DNA of 64,000 nt from [Pseudopropionibacterium] massiliense (GTDB lineage: Bacteria; Actinomycetota; Actinomycetes; Propionibacteriales; Propionibacteriaceae), in the NCBI RefSeq assembly GCF_900607225.1, contig NZ_LR027842.1, positions 1,114,651 to 1,178,650 of the forward strand, written 5' to 3'. Below the pieces are notes generated by a model. The model made no database searches and was not told the DNA's origin. It saw nothing but the letters and a program-made list of their open reading frames with translations. A program made the position numbers and the translations under genes. Shown piece by piece: positions 8,571 through 17,725 of this stretch (positions are counted from its first letter, which is position 1; each line of letters begins with the position of its first letter).

Positions 8571-8658
8571 GGGCGAGGAGTAACTATACGGCCCATCCTC
8601 CGGCTTGGCAAAACAGCTTGGGCGCAGCCCCGGGCGACGATGATACGCCGTGAAACCT

Positions 8659-8685
8659 CGAGGCCCCGGGGAAACCGGAGCCTCG
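8659..8685 (-). terminator. Terminator-like hairpin after tRNA-Ser(GCT)
   Basis: Minus-strand arms CGAGGCTCCGG and CCGGGGCCTCG pair with one mismatch around a short loop, 9 bp beyond the tRNA-Ser gene. GGTTTC follows rather than a clean T-run. Confidence 0.5.
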
Positions 8686-8694
8686 ATGCGCTGG

Positions 8695-8784
8695 CGGAGG
8701 TGGCGGGATTTGAACCCGCGATGGGGTTGAGCCCCAAACCCGCTTAGCAGGCGGGCGCCATAGACCAGACTAGGCGACACCTCC
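8695..8784 (-). tRNA. tRNA-Ser (anticodon GCT)
   Basis: This class II tRNA has acceptor stem GGAGGTG/CACCTCC, anticodon stem CCCGC/GCGGG with loop CTGCTAA, a long variable arm (TTGGGGCTCAACCCC region) and T-loop TTCAAAT. It reads AGC/AGU serine codons. CCA is not encoded. Confidence 0.95.
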
Positions 8785-8919
8785 AGCGCGCTACAGACTA
8801 GCCGAGGCATGACGACACCGGCAACCGACGCCTCGCACCCGCATGGGGGATACCGCGAACGTCGTCCGTTTGCCCGACCGCCAAGTACACTGAGCCGCGA
8901 CGCGAGAAAAGGAGACGTC

Positions 8920-10782
8920 TTGCCCGACAACAACTACCCGCGACTCTACCGCGGTGGAGACCCGGCACGTCGACGCGACGACGTCACCGGCGGGTCGAGG
9001 GAAGAGTCCGAACTTGAGCAGACGTCCATCCGCCCCCACAAGGCCCCGGCCCAGGAATCGAAGGGCCCGGGGAAGAAAGCGTCCCGCAGCGACAGGGATT
9101 CCTCGAAGAAGCGCCGGGATTCGTCGGCCGGCAGATCGGGTGGTTCACGCGACAGCGCGAAGAGGGCCAGGTCTCGCAAATCCCGGGATACCTCCGGTCC
9201 GAAGCATGCCGCAGGTTCCAAGAGGGCGTTGGACAGGTCCTTCAGGCGCTGCGCCACCCTGACCATCGCCAGCACCCTCCTGCCGGGCCTCGGACTCGCG
9301 GGAGCCCGGCAACGCTGGGCAAAAATCCTGGGAGTACTCCTCCCGATCGGCTTCCTGGGAGGCCTGATCTGGCTGGCCGTGCGCGCCGTCATGAACCCGG
9401 AAAGAGCCATCGGCTGGGTCCTGAGGCCCGGACTCCTGCGCGGCGCCCTGGTGGTTCTGATCATCACCGCTCTGGGTTGGGCCTGCCTGATCGCCCTGAC
9501 CCACCTCATCACCAGACCCAAGGGCCTGACCACCGCGAAACGAGCCATCGGCGCAAGCCTGGTGGTCGCCTTGACCTTCGTCGTCTCCGCACCCCTGGCG
9601 GTCGGCGCCCGCTACACCCTGTCCCAGCTGCAACTCCTGGGATCGATCACCGGGGACGACGTGACAGCAGGCAGCCGCCCCGATATCGACGCGAACGCCG
9701 AAAACCCCTGGAAGGACACCCCACGACTCAACATCCTGCTGCTCGGCGCCGACAGCACGGGCACCCGCATCAAGGACGCCGGCAACAGCGTCTACACCCC
9801 TCGCACCGACACCATCATGGTCGCCTCCATCGACACCGCCACCGGCGACACCACCCTGATCCAGATCCCCAGAAACCTGGAGCACACACCCTTCCCGGAG
9901 GGAAGCAAACTGGCGCAACTGTTCCCCCGCGGTTTCCGCGGCGCCGGCGACGAGTCGGAATGGTACGTCAACGCGCTCTGGGAGAAAACCGTCGCCGGCG
10001 ACCACCCCGACATGGTGGAGGCCCTCGGAACCCCCACCCCCACCTACCCCGGAGCAGAGGTCCTGAAACAAGGAATCGAGGGCATCACCGGACTGCACAT
10101 GCACTACTTCGCCCTGGTCAACATCGACGGCCTGGAGCAGCTGATCAACGCCATGGGCGGAGTGCGGTTGAACGTCAACCGGAAGCTGCCCATCGGTGGC
10201 GATCACCAGACCGGAAGGCGGCCGCACGGATGGGTCCAGCCCGGCGAGAACCAGCTCCTCGACGGCTACAACGCCATGTGGTACGCGCGGAGCCGTTTCG
10301 ACTCCGACGACTACGACCGCATGGCTCGCCAGTCCTGTCTGGTGAACGCGGTCATCAAACAAGCGGACCCGCTGACGATGCTCACCCGCTACGAGGGCAT
10401 CGCGCAGGCCTCCTCGGACATGGTCATGACCGACATTCCCCAGGACGTGCTGGCCCTCATCGCCCAGCTGGCCCTCAAGGTCAAGGACGCCTCGGTCTCG
10501 CGGTTGGCCTTCGTGGATGGCCAGAACGGGTTCGTGTCAGCCAATCCGGACTTCGCTCTGACGCGCAAACGAGTGCAGGACGCCATCGCCCCGCCCTCCC
10601 AGGCGAGCGAACCGGCGAGCAGCAGCGCCCCCACCGAGGCGCCCAGCACGGCGACGTCCTCACCGGCGCCGACGAAACAGCCATCCTCGGAGCAGCCGCA
10701 GCCCTCTGCGACGTCCTCCGACACGGCCCCGTCGACAGCCGAGCAGGTCACCGACTCCTGCGCCTATCACCCGCAGGAGTGA
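8920..10782 (+). CDS. LytR-CpsA-Psr (LCP) family cell-wall polymer ligase
   Basis: LCP proteins transfer undecaprenyl-linked glycopolymers to peptidoglycan outside the membrane. The 620-residue protein has a long charged Lys/Arg/Ser-rich cytoplasmic N-terminus (about 1-145), three membrane segments (around 155-270), then an extracytoplasmic LCP domain beginning LNILLLGADS. The domain's catalytic/lipid-binding arginines lie in RTDTIMVASID and IPRN, and YARSRFDSDDYDRMARQ follows. The C-terminal about 60 residues are Ser/Thr/Pro-rich. The start is TTG 8920 after AAAGGAGA. An in-frame ATG at 8809 lies next to the tRNA-Ser gene with no ribosome site and is rejected. A wall-polymer role fits the polysaccharide cluster further along. 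Confidence 0.92.
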   Translation: MPDNNYPRLYRGGDPARRRDDVTGGSREESELEQTSIRPHKAPAQESKGPGKKASRSDRDSSKKRRDSSAGRSGGSRDSAKRARSRKSRDTSGPKHAAGSKRALDRSFRRCATLTIASTLLPGLGLAGARQRWAKILGVLLPIGFLGGLIWLAVRAVMNPERAIGWVLRPGLLRGALVVLIITALGWACLIALTHLITRPKGLTTAKRAIGASLVVALTFVVSAPLAVGARYTLSQLQLLGSITGDDVTAGSRPDIDANAENPWKDTPRLNILLLGADSTGTRIKDAGNSVYTPRTDTIMVASIDTATGDTTLIQIPRNLEHTPFPEGSKLAQLFPRGFRGAGDESEWYVNALWEKTVAGDHPDMVEALGTPTPTYPGAEVLKQGIEGITGLHMHYFALVNIDGLEQLINAMGGVRLNVNRKLPIGGDHQTGRRPHGWVQPGENQLLDGYNAMWYARSRFDSDDYDRMARQSCLVNAVIKQADPLTMLTRYEGIAQASSDMVMTDIPQDVLALIAQLALKVKDASVSRLAFVDGQNGFVSANPDFALTRKRVQDAIAPPSQASEPASSSAPTEAPSTATSSPAPTKQPSSEQPQPSATSSDTAPSTAEQVTDSCAYHPQE

Positions 10783-10812
10783 TCCACCCGGGCGACGTGT
10801 CCGGCGCGAAAG

Positions 10813-10897
10813 CGGCGAGAGTGGGATTCGAACCCACGGAGAGTTGCCCCTCGGCCGCTTTCAAGGCGGCTGCACTAGTCCACTATGCGATCTCGCC
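10813..10897 (-). tRNA. tRNA-Ser (anticodon TGA)
   Basis: This class II cloverleaf on the minus strand has acceptor GGCGAGA/TCTCGCC, anticodon stem GCCGC/GCGGC with loop CTTGAAA, a long variable arm and T-loop TTCGAAT. It reads UCN serine codons. It is convergent with the LCP gene, with 30 bp between. Confidence 0.95.
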
Positions 10898-11006
10898 GTG
10901 CGGGATTCATCCCGCGGAGCCCATCTTAGGGGCTGACGAGGTCGAACGGGACACGGCCTCGCCAACCGGTCGACCCAACCAACGTCACGCGGTGGAGAAT
11001 GGTTCG

Positions 11007-12485
11007 GTGCCACCCAAGTCTCCGCTTCCGCCGCGCCACGGGCTGCAAGCCGCCTGGGTCCGCACCCCAGACCGCGGGGCGCCGGCACCGTGGGCGACGA
11101 TGCGGGAGTTCCTGCTGGACAAGCTGGGACCCGGCCGCGACTGCGTCGACCCGATGCTGGCTCGCGGTGGCTTCGTCGACGAGCACGGCGCGCCGTGGCG
11201 GGGCGACGAACCGTACCGGCCCAACGCCTTCGTCTGGTTCCACCGGGAGTTACGGCCGGAGGCCGAGGTGCCGGGCGCGTTGGAGGTGCTGCACCGCGAC
11301 GAACGGGTCGTCGTGTTCGACAAACCGCACTTCCTGTCGACCATTCCGCGCGGCAGGCACGTGCTGCAGAGCGCCGTCGTGAAAGGCAGGGCGACCACGG
11401 GGCTGCCGGAGTTGTCGGCGGCGCACCGGCTGGATCGCGGCACCGCCGGGGTGCTGCTGATGACCACGGGGAAGCGGTGGCGCTCGGCCTATCAGGACGT
11501 GTTCGCGCGCCGCGAGGCGAGCAAGGTCTACGAGGCCATCGCCCCCTTCGACCCGGACATCGGGTTCCCGCAGGTGGTGAGGTCGCACCTGGTCAAACGC
11601 GTGGGGGTGCTGCAGGCCGAGACCCTGGACCTGCCGCCGAACTCGGAGACGCGGATCGACGTGATCGAGGTGCGCGGCGCGTGGGCCCGCTACGAGGTCC
11701 GTCCCCGAACCGGCCGGACCCACCAGATCCGCGCCCACTTCAATCAGCTCGGGCTGCCACTGCTCGGCGACCCGCTCTACCCGGTGATCTCGGAAGTGGA
11801 CATCGACGACTTCACCACCCCGCTGCGACTGCTGGCCCGGGAGCTGTCCTTCACCGACCCCGTCGACGGAAACGAGCGGCGTTTCACGTCGCGTCGGCGG
11901 CTCACCTCCCGGACGGGTCATGACCTTCCCGTCCCTCCTCAGTTTACCGCCCCCCCCCGGTTTGCTGGCCTTATCACCTATTTGCTGGCCTTGTTGATGT
12001 TTGCTGGCGTCACAGCGCAGGCAAACGTGAACAAGCCCAGCAAACCGACATCAGGGCCAGCAAACCAGCAACAAGGCCAGCGAAACCGCTCTGCACACAG
12101 CCCGTCGAGCCGGATTGCGGGAGGATGGGGGTCGTGTACACGGAAGGTTCCCTGGGGTGCGGGCGCACGGTGTGGCGGTCGCGGGGCGCGGCGGCCGCGG
12201 TCGTTCCCGCCGACGGCTGCATCGACGTCATCCTGCGCGGCGACGACGTCCACCTGGCCGGCCCCTCCACCGTGTGCATCCCCACCAGCCCCGACGTCGG
12301 CGAGACCATCGGTGTCCGGTTCGACCCCGGACTGGCGGCCAGGGTGCTGCGGTTCAATCCCGCCGAGGTTCGCGACCTGGCCGCCCCGCTGCGGGATGTC
12401 GTCGGGGCGATCCGCGCCGCGGAGGTCGCGCGAATCCTGCGCACGCTCCGCTCCTTCGGAACCGCTCCCAAGGTCGACCTTCTGA
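11007..12485 (+). CDS. RNA pseudouridine synthase (RluA/RsuA superfamily) with read-through C-terminus
   Basis: The enzyme part spans about residues 1-300. It has HRDERVVVFDKPHFLSTIPR, the catalytic motif AHRLDRGTAG (Asp nucleophile), the RTGRTHQIRAHF block and LLGDPLYP, characteristic of RluA-type enzymes that isomerise uridine in rRNA or tRNA. Family members end soon after the RRFTSRRRL segment (about 11910). Here the frame stays open through a C9 tract and the family B palindrome to 12485, adding about 190 non-homologous residues and overlapping the AraC gene in another frame. The likely start is GTG 11007. The tail is probably an artefact of a lost stop or a frameshift near the C-tract. 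Confidence 0.8.
   Translation: MPPKSPLPPRHGLQAAWVRTPDRGAPAPWATMREFLLDKLGPGRDCVDPMLARGGFVDEHGAPWRGDEPYRPNAFVWFHRELRPEAEVPGALEVLHRDERVVVFDKPHFLSTIPRGRHVLQSAVVKGRATTGLPELSAAHRLDRGTAGVLLMTTGKRWRSAYQDVFARREASKVYEAIAPFDPDIGFPQVVRSHLVKRVGVLQAETLDLPPNSETRIDVIEVRGAWARYEVRPRTGRTHQIRAHFNQLGLPLLGDPLYPVISEVDIDDFTTPLRLLARELSFTDPVDGNERRFTSRRRLTSRTGHDLPVPPQFTAPPRFAGLITYLLALLMFAGVTAQANVNKPSKPTSGPANQQQGQRNRSAHSPSSRIAGGWGSCTRKVPWGAGARCGGRGARRPRSFPPTAASTSSCAATTSTWPAPPPCASPPAPTSARPSVSGSTPDWRPGCCGSIPPRFATWPPRCGMSSGRSAPRRSRESCARSAPSEPLPRSTF
11959..12086. repeat. Family B palindromic repeat, copy 1
   Basis: The block starts and ends with opposed arms (TTTGCTGGCC ... GGCCAGC) and contains nested copies of TTTGCTGG/CCAGCAAA. 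The 64-bp core at 11981-12044 is identical except for one base (position 12032, C versus T) to 13382-13445. A run of nine C immediately precedes it (11950-11958). Confidence 0.9.
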
Positions 12486-12874
12486 CCTCCCCCGCCGACG
12501 GCTGGGTCGGGTTGGTTCGTCGCGCCGCCGCTGCCGGGGCCGGTGCCGCGCAGGCGGCCGGGGAGATCGGCTGGTCCGCCCGACACCTGCGACGCCGGAT
12601 GCTCGCGACCTTCGGGTACGGCTACGGCGCCCTGGTGCGGGTCGCGCGGATGCGACGGGCCCTGTCCCTGATGGGGCCGGGACGCGGATCTCCCGCGGGC
12701 CCGGCCGCCACGCGCTGGTTGAGCCGGGCCGCGACGAAGGAGCAGCCCGAGTCGAAACCCTCCTTGGCTGCTGTGGCGCACGCCGCTGGATACGCGGACC
12801 AGGCGCACATGACCCGCGATTTCCGGCTCCTGGTGGGCCGGACCCCGGCTCAGGTGGCGGGCAGCCAGGCGTAG
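12125..12874 (+). CDS. AraC-family transcriptional regulator with a repeat-derived insertion
   Basis: The 249-residue protein has an N-terminal ligand domain (VPADGCIDVILRGDDVHLAGPST) of the type in AraC-like proteins with a DUF6597-like region. The C-terminal AraC DNA-binding domain has a first helix-turn-helix (AAGEIGWSARHLRRRML) and a second (SLAAVAHAAGYADQAHMTRDF). About 27 extra residues separate the two, encoded by the family A repeat at 12714-12759. The start may be ATG 12125 or GTG 12134, the latter being better spaced from GGGAGG. It converges on the VOC gene, overlapping it by 25 bp at the 3' ends. The pair sits between the two family B repeats. Confidence 0.85.
   Translation: MGVVYTEGSLGCGRTVWRSRGAAAAVVPADGCIDVILRGDDVHLAGPSTVCIPTSPDVGETIGVRFDPGLAARVLRFNPAEVRDLAAPLRDVVGAIRAAEVARILRTLRSFGTAPKVDLLTSPADGWVGLVRRAAAAGAGAAQAAGEIGWSARHLRRRMLATFGYGYGALVRVARMRRALSLMGPGRGSPAGPAATRWLSRAATKEQPESKPSLAAVAHAAGYADQAHMTRDFRLLVGRTPAQVAGSQA
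12714..12759 (+). repeat. Family A repeat inside the AraC coding sequence
   Basis: The 46-bp element starts GCTGGTTGAGCCGGGCCGCG and ends GAGTCGAAACC. It is read in frame as RWLSRAATKEQPESKP. It is almost identical to the intergenic copy at 50323-50370 (both contain GACGAAGGAGCAG). Confidence 0.88.
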
Positions 12875-13248
12875 AGGTCAATCGAGTTGCCGTCGGGGTC
12901 GTGAAGCGTGGCGTAGCGCTGCCCCCAGTGCGCGTCCCACGGTTCGACGTGTCCGTGATGCCCAGCCGCCACGAGGTCGCGATAGACGCGGTCCACCTGC
13001 CCCGGGCTGCCCATGTCGAAGGCCAGGGCGATGCGATGCCCACCCGTCGGGACCGTGTAGCCGGCGTCGAACCCGCGGATGACATCGACGCTGTCCCATG
13101 CGATGACGGTGCCGTCGCCGAGTTTCGCCTCGACGTGCGGGGCGTCGTCGGAACCTGCCGGGACGGTGATGCCCAGAACACGGTAGAAGGCCAGCGACGC
13201 GGCCATGTCGGAGGTGACGATCCCGATGAAACCAAGTGTGAGAGCCAT
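12850..13248 (-). CDS. VOC/glyoxalase-fold protein
   Basis: The 132-residue protein has paired beta-alpha-beta-beta-beta modules of the vicinal oxygen chelate superfamily: GFIGIVTSDMAASLAFYRVLG at the N-terminus and the terminal DPDGNSIDLYAWLP. It could be a glyoxalase-like enzyme, a dioxygenase-like protein or a drug-binding resistance protein; the substrate is not evident. It overlaps the convergent araC gene by 25 bp, so the two could affect each other by antisense transcription. Confidence 0.85.
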   Translation of the reverse strand: MALTLGFIGIVTSDMAASLAFYRVLGITVPAGSDDAPHVEAKLGDGTVIAWDSVDVIRGFDAGYTVPTGGHRIALAFDMGSPGQVDRVYRDLVAAGHHGHVEPWDAHWGQRYATLHDPDGNSIDLYAWLPAT

Positions 13249-13359
13249 GTGACCACGCTATTGACCGCCCGGAGTCATCGTCTTGAACGAAACGGACACG
13301 ACACCTCCCCACCCCTTGACCGGCCACACCAGGCCCCACCACCCCGTCCCCTCCCACCG

Positions 13360-13470
13360 GTTTTGCTGGCCTTACAACCCATTTGCTGGCCTTGTTGATG
13401 TTTGCTGGCGTCACAGCGCAGGCAAACGTGAATAAGCCCAGCAAAACCGGATTAAGGCCAGCAAACCGGA
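13360..13470. repeat. Family B palindromic repeat, copy 2
   Basis: It has the same direction and internal structure as copy 1, with TTTGCTGGCCTT arms at the left and GGCCAGCAAACCGG at the right. The 323-bp gap between the VOC gene and the quinone oxidoreductase holds little else. The direct repetition of copies 1 and 2 brackets the araC-VOC pair (about 1.4 kb). Confidence 0.9.
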
Positions 13471-13571
13471 TTCGACGGGTGGCCGAAGGTTGGGCGAAGT
13501 CCCGGAGGTTGAACGGGGTCCCGGGCGGTTTTCTCACGGCAGGTGCGCAGGTCCCGCATAGACTTCGTCCC

Positions 13572-14543
13572 ATGCGAGCTGTCATCGTCGAGGAGCCCGG
13601 GGACGTCGAGGCCCTGACCATCAAGGAAACCCCCACCCCCACCCCCCAGCCGGGCGAGGTGCTGGTGCGCACCGTCGCCGCGGGCGTGAACCGCGCCGAC
13701 CTGCTGCAACGCCGCGGCTACTACCCGCCGCCGAAGGGCATCACCGACATCATCGGGTTGGAGGCCTCCGGTGTCGTCGAGGCGATCGGCCCCGGCGTGA
13801 CCCGCTGGAGGATCGGCGACGAGGTGGTGGCGCTGCTCGCGGGCGGCGGCTACGCGGAGTACTTCGTCGTCCCCGAGGGGCAGCTGGTTCCCCCACCCCC
13901 CGGGGTGGATCTCGTGACCGCCGCGGGCCTGCTGGAGGTGGCCGCCACCGTCGTCTCGAACATGGACGTCGCCGGATTGAAGGCCGGGGAGACGCTGCTG
14001 GTCCACGGCGGGGCTGGCGGGATCGGCACCTTCGCCACCCAGTACGCCGCATCCCTCGGCGCGCACGTCGTCGCCACCGCAGGCAGCGAACCGAAGCTGC
14101 TGCACTGCCTGGCCCACGGCGCCGAGGTGGCGCTCGACTACCACGACGACTGGGTCGACGGGGTGCGTGAGGCCACCGGCGGCCGCGGCGCCGACGTGAT
14201 CCTGGACATCATGGGCGCCAAATACCTGGAGGCGAACGTCAAGGCCCTCGCCAGGCGCGGCCGCATGGTGGTGATCGGCCTCCAGGGCGGCACCAAGGGA
14301 ACCCTCAACCTGGGGTTGCTGCTGCAGAAGATGGGCACCGTCACGGCCACGTCGCTGCGGTTCCGGCCGGTCGCCGAGAAGGCCGAGATCTGCGCCCGGG
14401 TGGCGGAGACGGTGTGGCCGAGGATCGGCGACGGCGAGATCCGTCCCGCCCCCGAGACCCGCGTCCCGTTCGACGAGGTGCGCCGGGCACACCAGATCCT
14501 CGAGTCCGGGGACAACGTCGGGAAACTGGTGCTGGTGTTCTGA
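13572..14543 (+). CDS. NAD(P)H:quinone oxidoreductase, zinc-independent MDR family (QOR/PIG3 type)
   Basis: The 323-residue protein has the GroES-like N-terminal domain (RADLLQRRGYYPPPKG, typical of the PIG3/QorA group), no structural or catalytic zinc Cys set, and a Rossmann domain (VHGGAGGIGTFATQYA). It probably reduces quinones or enones with NADPH. The ATG at 13572 starts the conserved MRAVIVEEPG. Upstream in-frame codons back to 13383 lie in the repeat and are not part of the protein. A terminator hairpin follows 20 bp after the stop. Confidence 0.92.
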   Translation: MRAVIVEEPGDVEALTIKETPTPTPQPGEVLVRTVAAGVNRADLLQRRGYYPPPKGITDIIGLEASGVVEAIGPGVTRWRIGDEVVALLAGGGYAEYFVVPEGQLVPPPPGVDLVTAAGLLEVAATVVSNMDVAGLKAGETLLVHGGAGGIGTFATQYAASLGAHVVATAGSEPKLLHCLAHGAEVALDYHDDWVDGVREATGGRGADVILDIMGAKYLEANVKALARRGRMVVIGLQGGTKGTLNLGLLLQKMGTVTATSLRFRPVAEKAEICARVAETVWPRIGDGEIRPAPETRVPFDEVRRAHQILESGDNVGKLVLVF

Positions 14544-14563
14544 GAAACCCCACCGGAGGCTTC

Positions 14564-14597
14564 GCGGTGCGGTCGACGAGTCGGCCGCACCGCTTTC
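14564..14597 (+). terminator. Intrinsic terminator after quinone oxidoreductase
   Basis: There is a perfect 9-bp stem GCGGTGCGG (14564-14572) / CCGCACCGC (14585-14593), a 12-base loop that can pair further, and then TTTCC. Confidence 0.7.
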
Positions 14598-15061
14598 CTA
14601 CGCTAAGCTGACCGCATCGCACTCCCGGCAGAATGAGGTCATTGTGCGTGTTGTCAGCATGGGTGGTGCCCACGTGCACTTCGTGAAGCCAGCTTCCGTC
14701 GTGGGAGTGTCCGAGAACGATGGGCCCGTCCGCACCGGTCAGCACCACGGCGTGAACATGCCGGAGCCTTTCTTGGTGGAGTCGGGGATTTCCGCTCCGG
14801 GCGTGCACCCGAAAATCGGGAGCGGCGCCTGGGAAAAGCCACCGACCGACATCGCCGCGTCCCGCCATGGCAGAACGACCACGATCAGAGGGTGACCCGA
14901 GGCACCGACCGAGGAGACGCCCTCCGGCATGTGAACGATGAGTCGAGGCGCGGTTTCCCGGGGCATCAGCGCCAGGTTTGCCCACGGTCGGGGAATCGCG
15001 CCGCACGAGTTCTTGGACGGCCCCCACCAGATTCGAGCCGTCTGCTGATTTGGAGCCAATC
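14598..15061. other. 464-bp stretch with no assignable gene
   Basis: Between the terminator and the glycosyltransferase start, open frames exist on both strands: 83 codons from a GTG at 14644 plus, and about 106 codons from 15059 to 14739 minus. None has a family match I recognise or a clear ribosome site. The minus frame has a hydrophobic stretch (HPLIVVVLPWRDAAMSVGG) that reads like protein, so a decayed gene is possible. The last part must also carry the promoter for the 15062 gene. Confidence 0.35.
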
Positions 15062-16159
15062 ATGACGAAGCGAATGATCTACCACCACCCGCTACCACTC
15101 ATGGAAAACGCCACATCGGCCTCGGGTATCCGCCCCGTGCAGATGAAACGCGCCTTCGAGAAACTGGGCTACGAGGTCTGGGACGTGACGGGGTTCACCA
15201 AGGAACGCGCCCAGCGCGCCGCCAATGTCCGTCACGCGCTGCAACATGGGACCCGGTTCGATTTCTGCTACTCGGAATCCTCCACCATGCCCATGTCCAT
15301 GACGAACCCGAACCATCTGCCAACCCGGCCGTTCCTGGACTTTTCGTTCTTCCGCACGCTGAGGCGCCACGGCATCCCCGTCGGGCATTTCCTGCGGGAC
15401 ATCTACTGGCGATTCCCCGAGTACGGGAAATCCGTCAAATTCCCCAAACGCGAAGCCGCTCTGCTCGCCTACAACTGGGACATGTGGGTGTTGCGGCACC
15501 AGGTCGATCACGTCTTCCTGCCGAGCCCCGAGATGAAGGAGCACATCAACCTGGGTCGAACCCCGTTCTCTGCGCTACCGCCGGGACACGACCACCCCGC
15601 ACCACTGGACGGTCCGACATCGGGGATTTCCATCTTCTACGTCGGCGGAATCGGCGCGCACTACGGCATGCACCAGCTCGTCGCGGGCGTGAAGAAGGCC
15701 AGCTCGGAGGGCATCGATGCCCGGCTCACCCTGTGTGTGCGTCCCGACGACTGGGAGGCCGTGAAACACGAGTACGCGGAACAGACCTGCCCGGCGATCA
15801 AAGTGGTCCACGCCCAGGGACCCGGCCTGCAGGAACACTTCCTGGAAGCCAACATCGCCTCCCTACTGGTCGAACCGACGGACTACTGGCAGCTCGCGGT
15901 TCCCGTCAAACTGTTCGAGTACATCGGGGCGGGCAAACCGATCCTCGCGACGAAGGGCACCCTCACCGGCAAGAAGGTCGAGGAGGAATCCCTCGGCTGG
16001 GTCATCGACAACACCTCCGACGCCCTGGCCGAGCTGCTCAAGCGACTCGAACACGACCCCGGGGAGGTGGAGCGGGTGAGGCAGGCGGTCCTCACCCGCC
16101 GGGCGGAACACTCGTGGGAGAACCGGGCCCGGCAGGTGGCGGCCACCCTCCGTGGCTGA
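15062..16159 (+). CDS. Glycosyltransferase, GT-B fold
   Basis: The 365-residue soluble protein begins MTKRMIYHHP. An N-terminal acceptor domain is followed by a C-terminal donor domain with ISIFYVGGIGAHYGMHQLV and the nucleotide-sugar-binding segment VKLFEYIGAGKPILATKGT, typical of GT4-like enzymes. The ATG at 15062 follows GGAG by 6 bp. It probably adds a sugar to a surface polysaccharide or wall polymer and belongs functionally with the genes at 17.7-22.5 kb despite argG in between. Confidence 0.88.
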   Translation: MTKRMIYHHPLPLMENATSASGIRPVQMKRAFEKLGYEVWDVTGFTKERAQRAANVRHALQHGTRFDFCYSESSTMPMSMTNPNHLPTRPFLDFSFFRTLRRHGIPVGHFLRDIYWRFPEYGKSVKFPKREAALLAYNWDMWVLRHQVDHVFLPSPEMKEHINLGRTPFSALPPGHDHPAPLDGPTSGISIFYVGGIGAHYGMHQLVAGVKKASSEGIDARLTLCVRPDDWEAVKHEYAEQTCPAIKVVHAQGPGLQEHFLEANIASLLVEPTDYWQLAVPVKLFEYIGAGKPILATKGTLTGKKVEEESLGWVIDNTSDALAELLKRLEHDPGEVERVRQAVLTRRAEHSWENRARQVAATLRG

Positions 16160-16238
16160 GGCCCGGGTGGCGCCCGCAGAACGAACGATCGGCTCACATC
16201 GCTGAGCCCCACCGACGCCACCGGGCACGTTCGACTAG

Positions 16239-17672
<1,434 letters not shown>

Positions 17673-17689
17673 GAAAAACCTCTTCCGCC

Positions 17690-17705
17690 CCGGCTCAACC
17701 AGCTT
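17690..17705 (-). repeat. Truncated family A repeat
   Basis: Only the CCGGCTCAACCAGCTT end of the family A element is present, in the gap between argG and the convergent glycosyltransferase. Confidence 0.6.
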
Positions 17706-17725
17706 CCACCCCGCGCCCGATCGGC

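Noticed and set aside
8809-8919. Upstream start of the LCP gene
   Set aside because: It lies next to the tRNA-Ser gene with no ribosome site; TTG 8920 follows AAAGGAGA.
13383-13571. 63-residue N-terminal extension of the quinone oxidoreductase
   Set aside because: It is encoded by the family B repeat; the conserved protein begins at ATG 13572.
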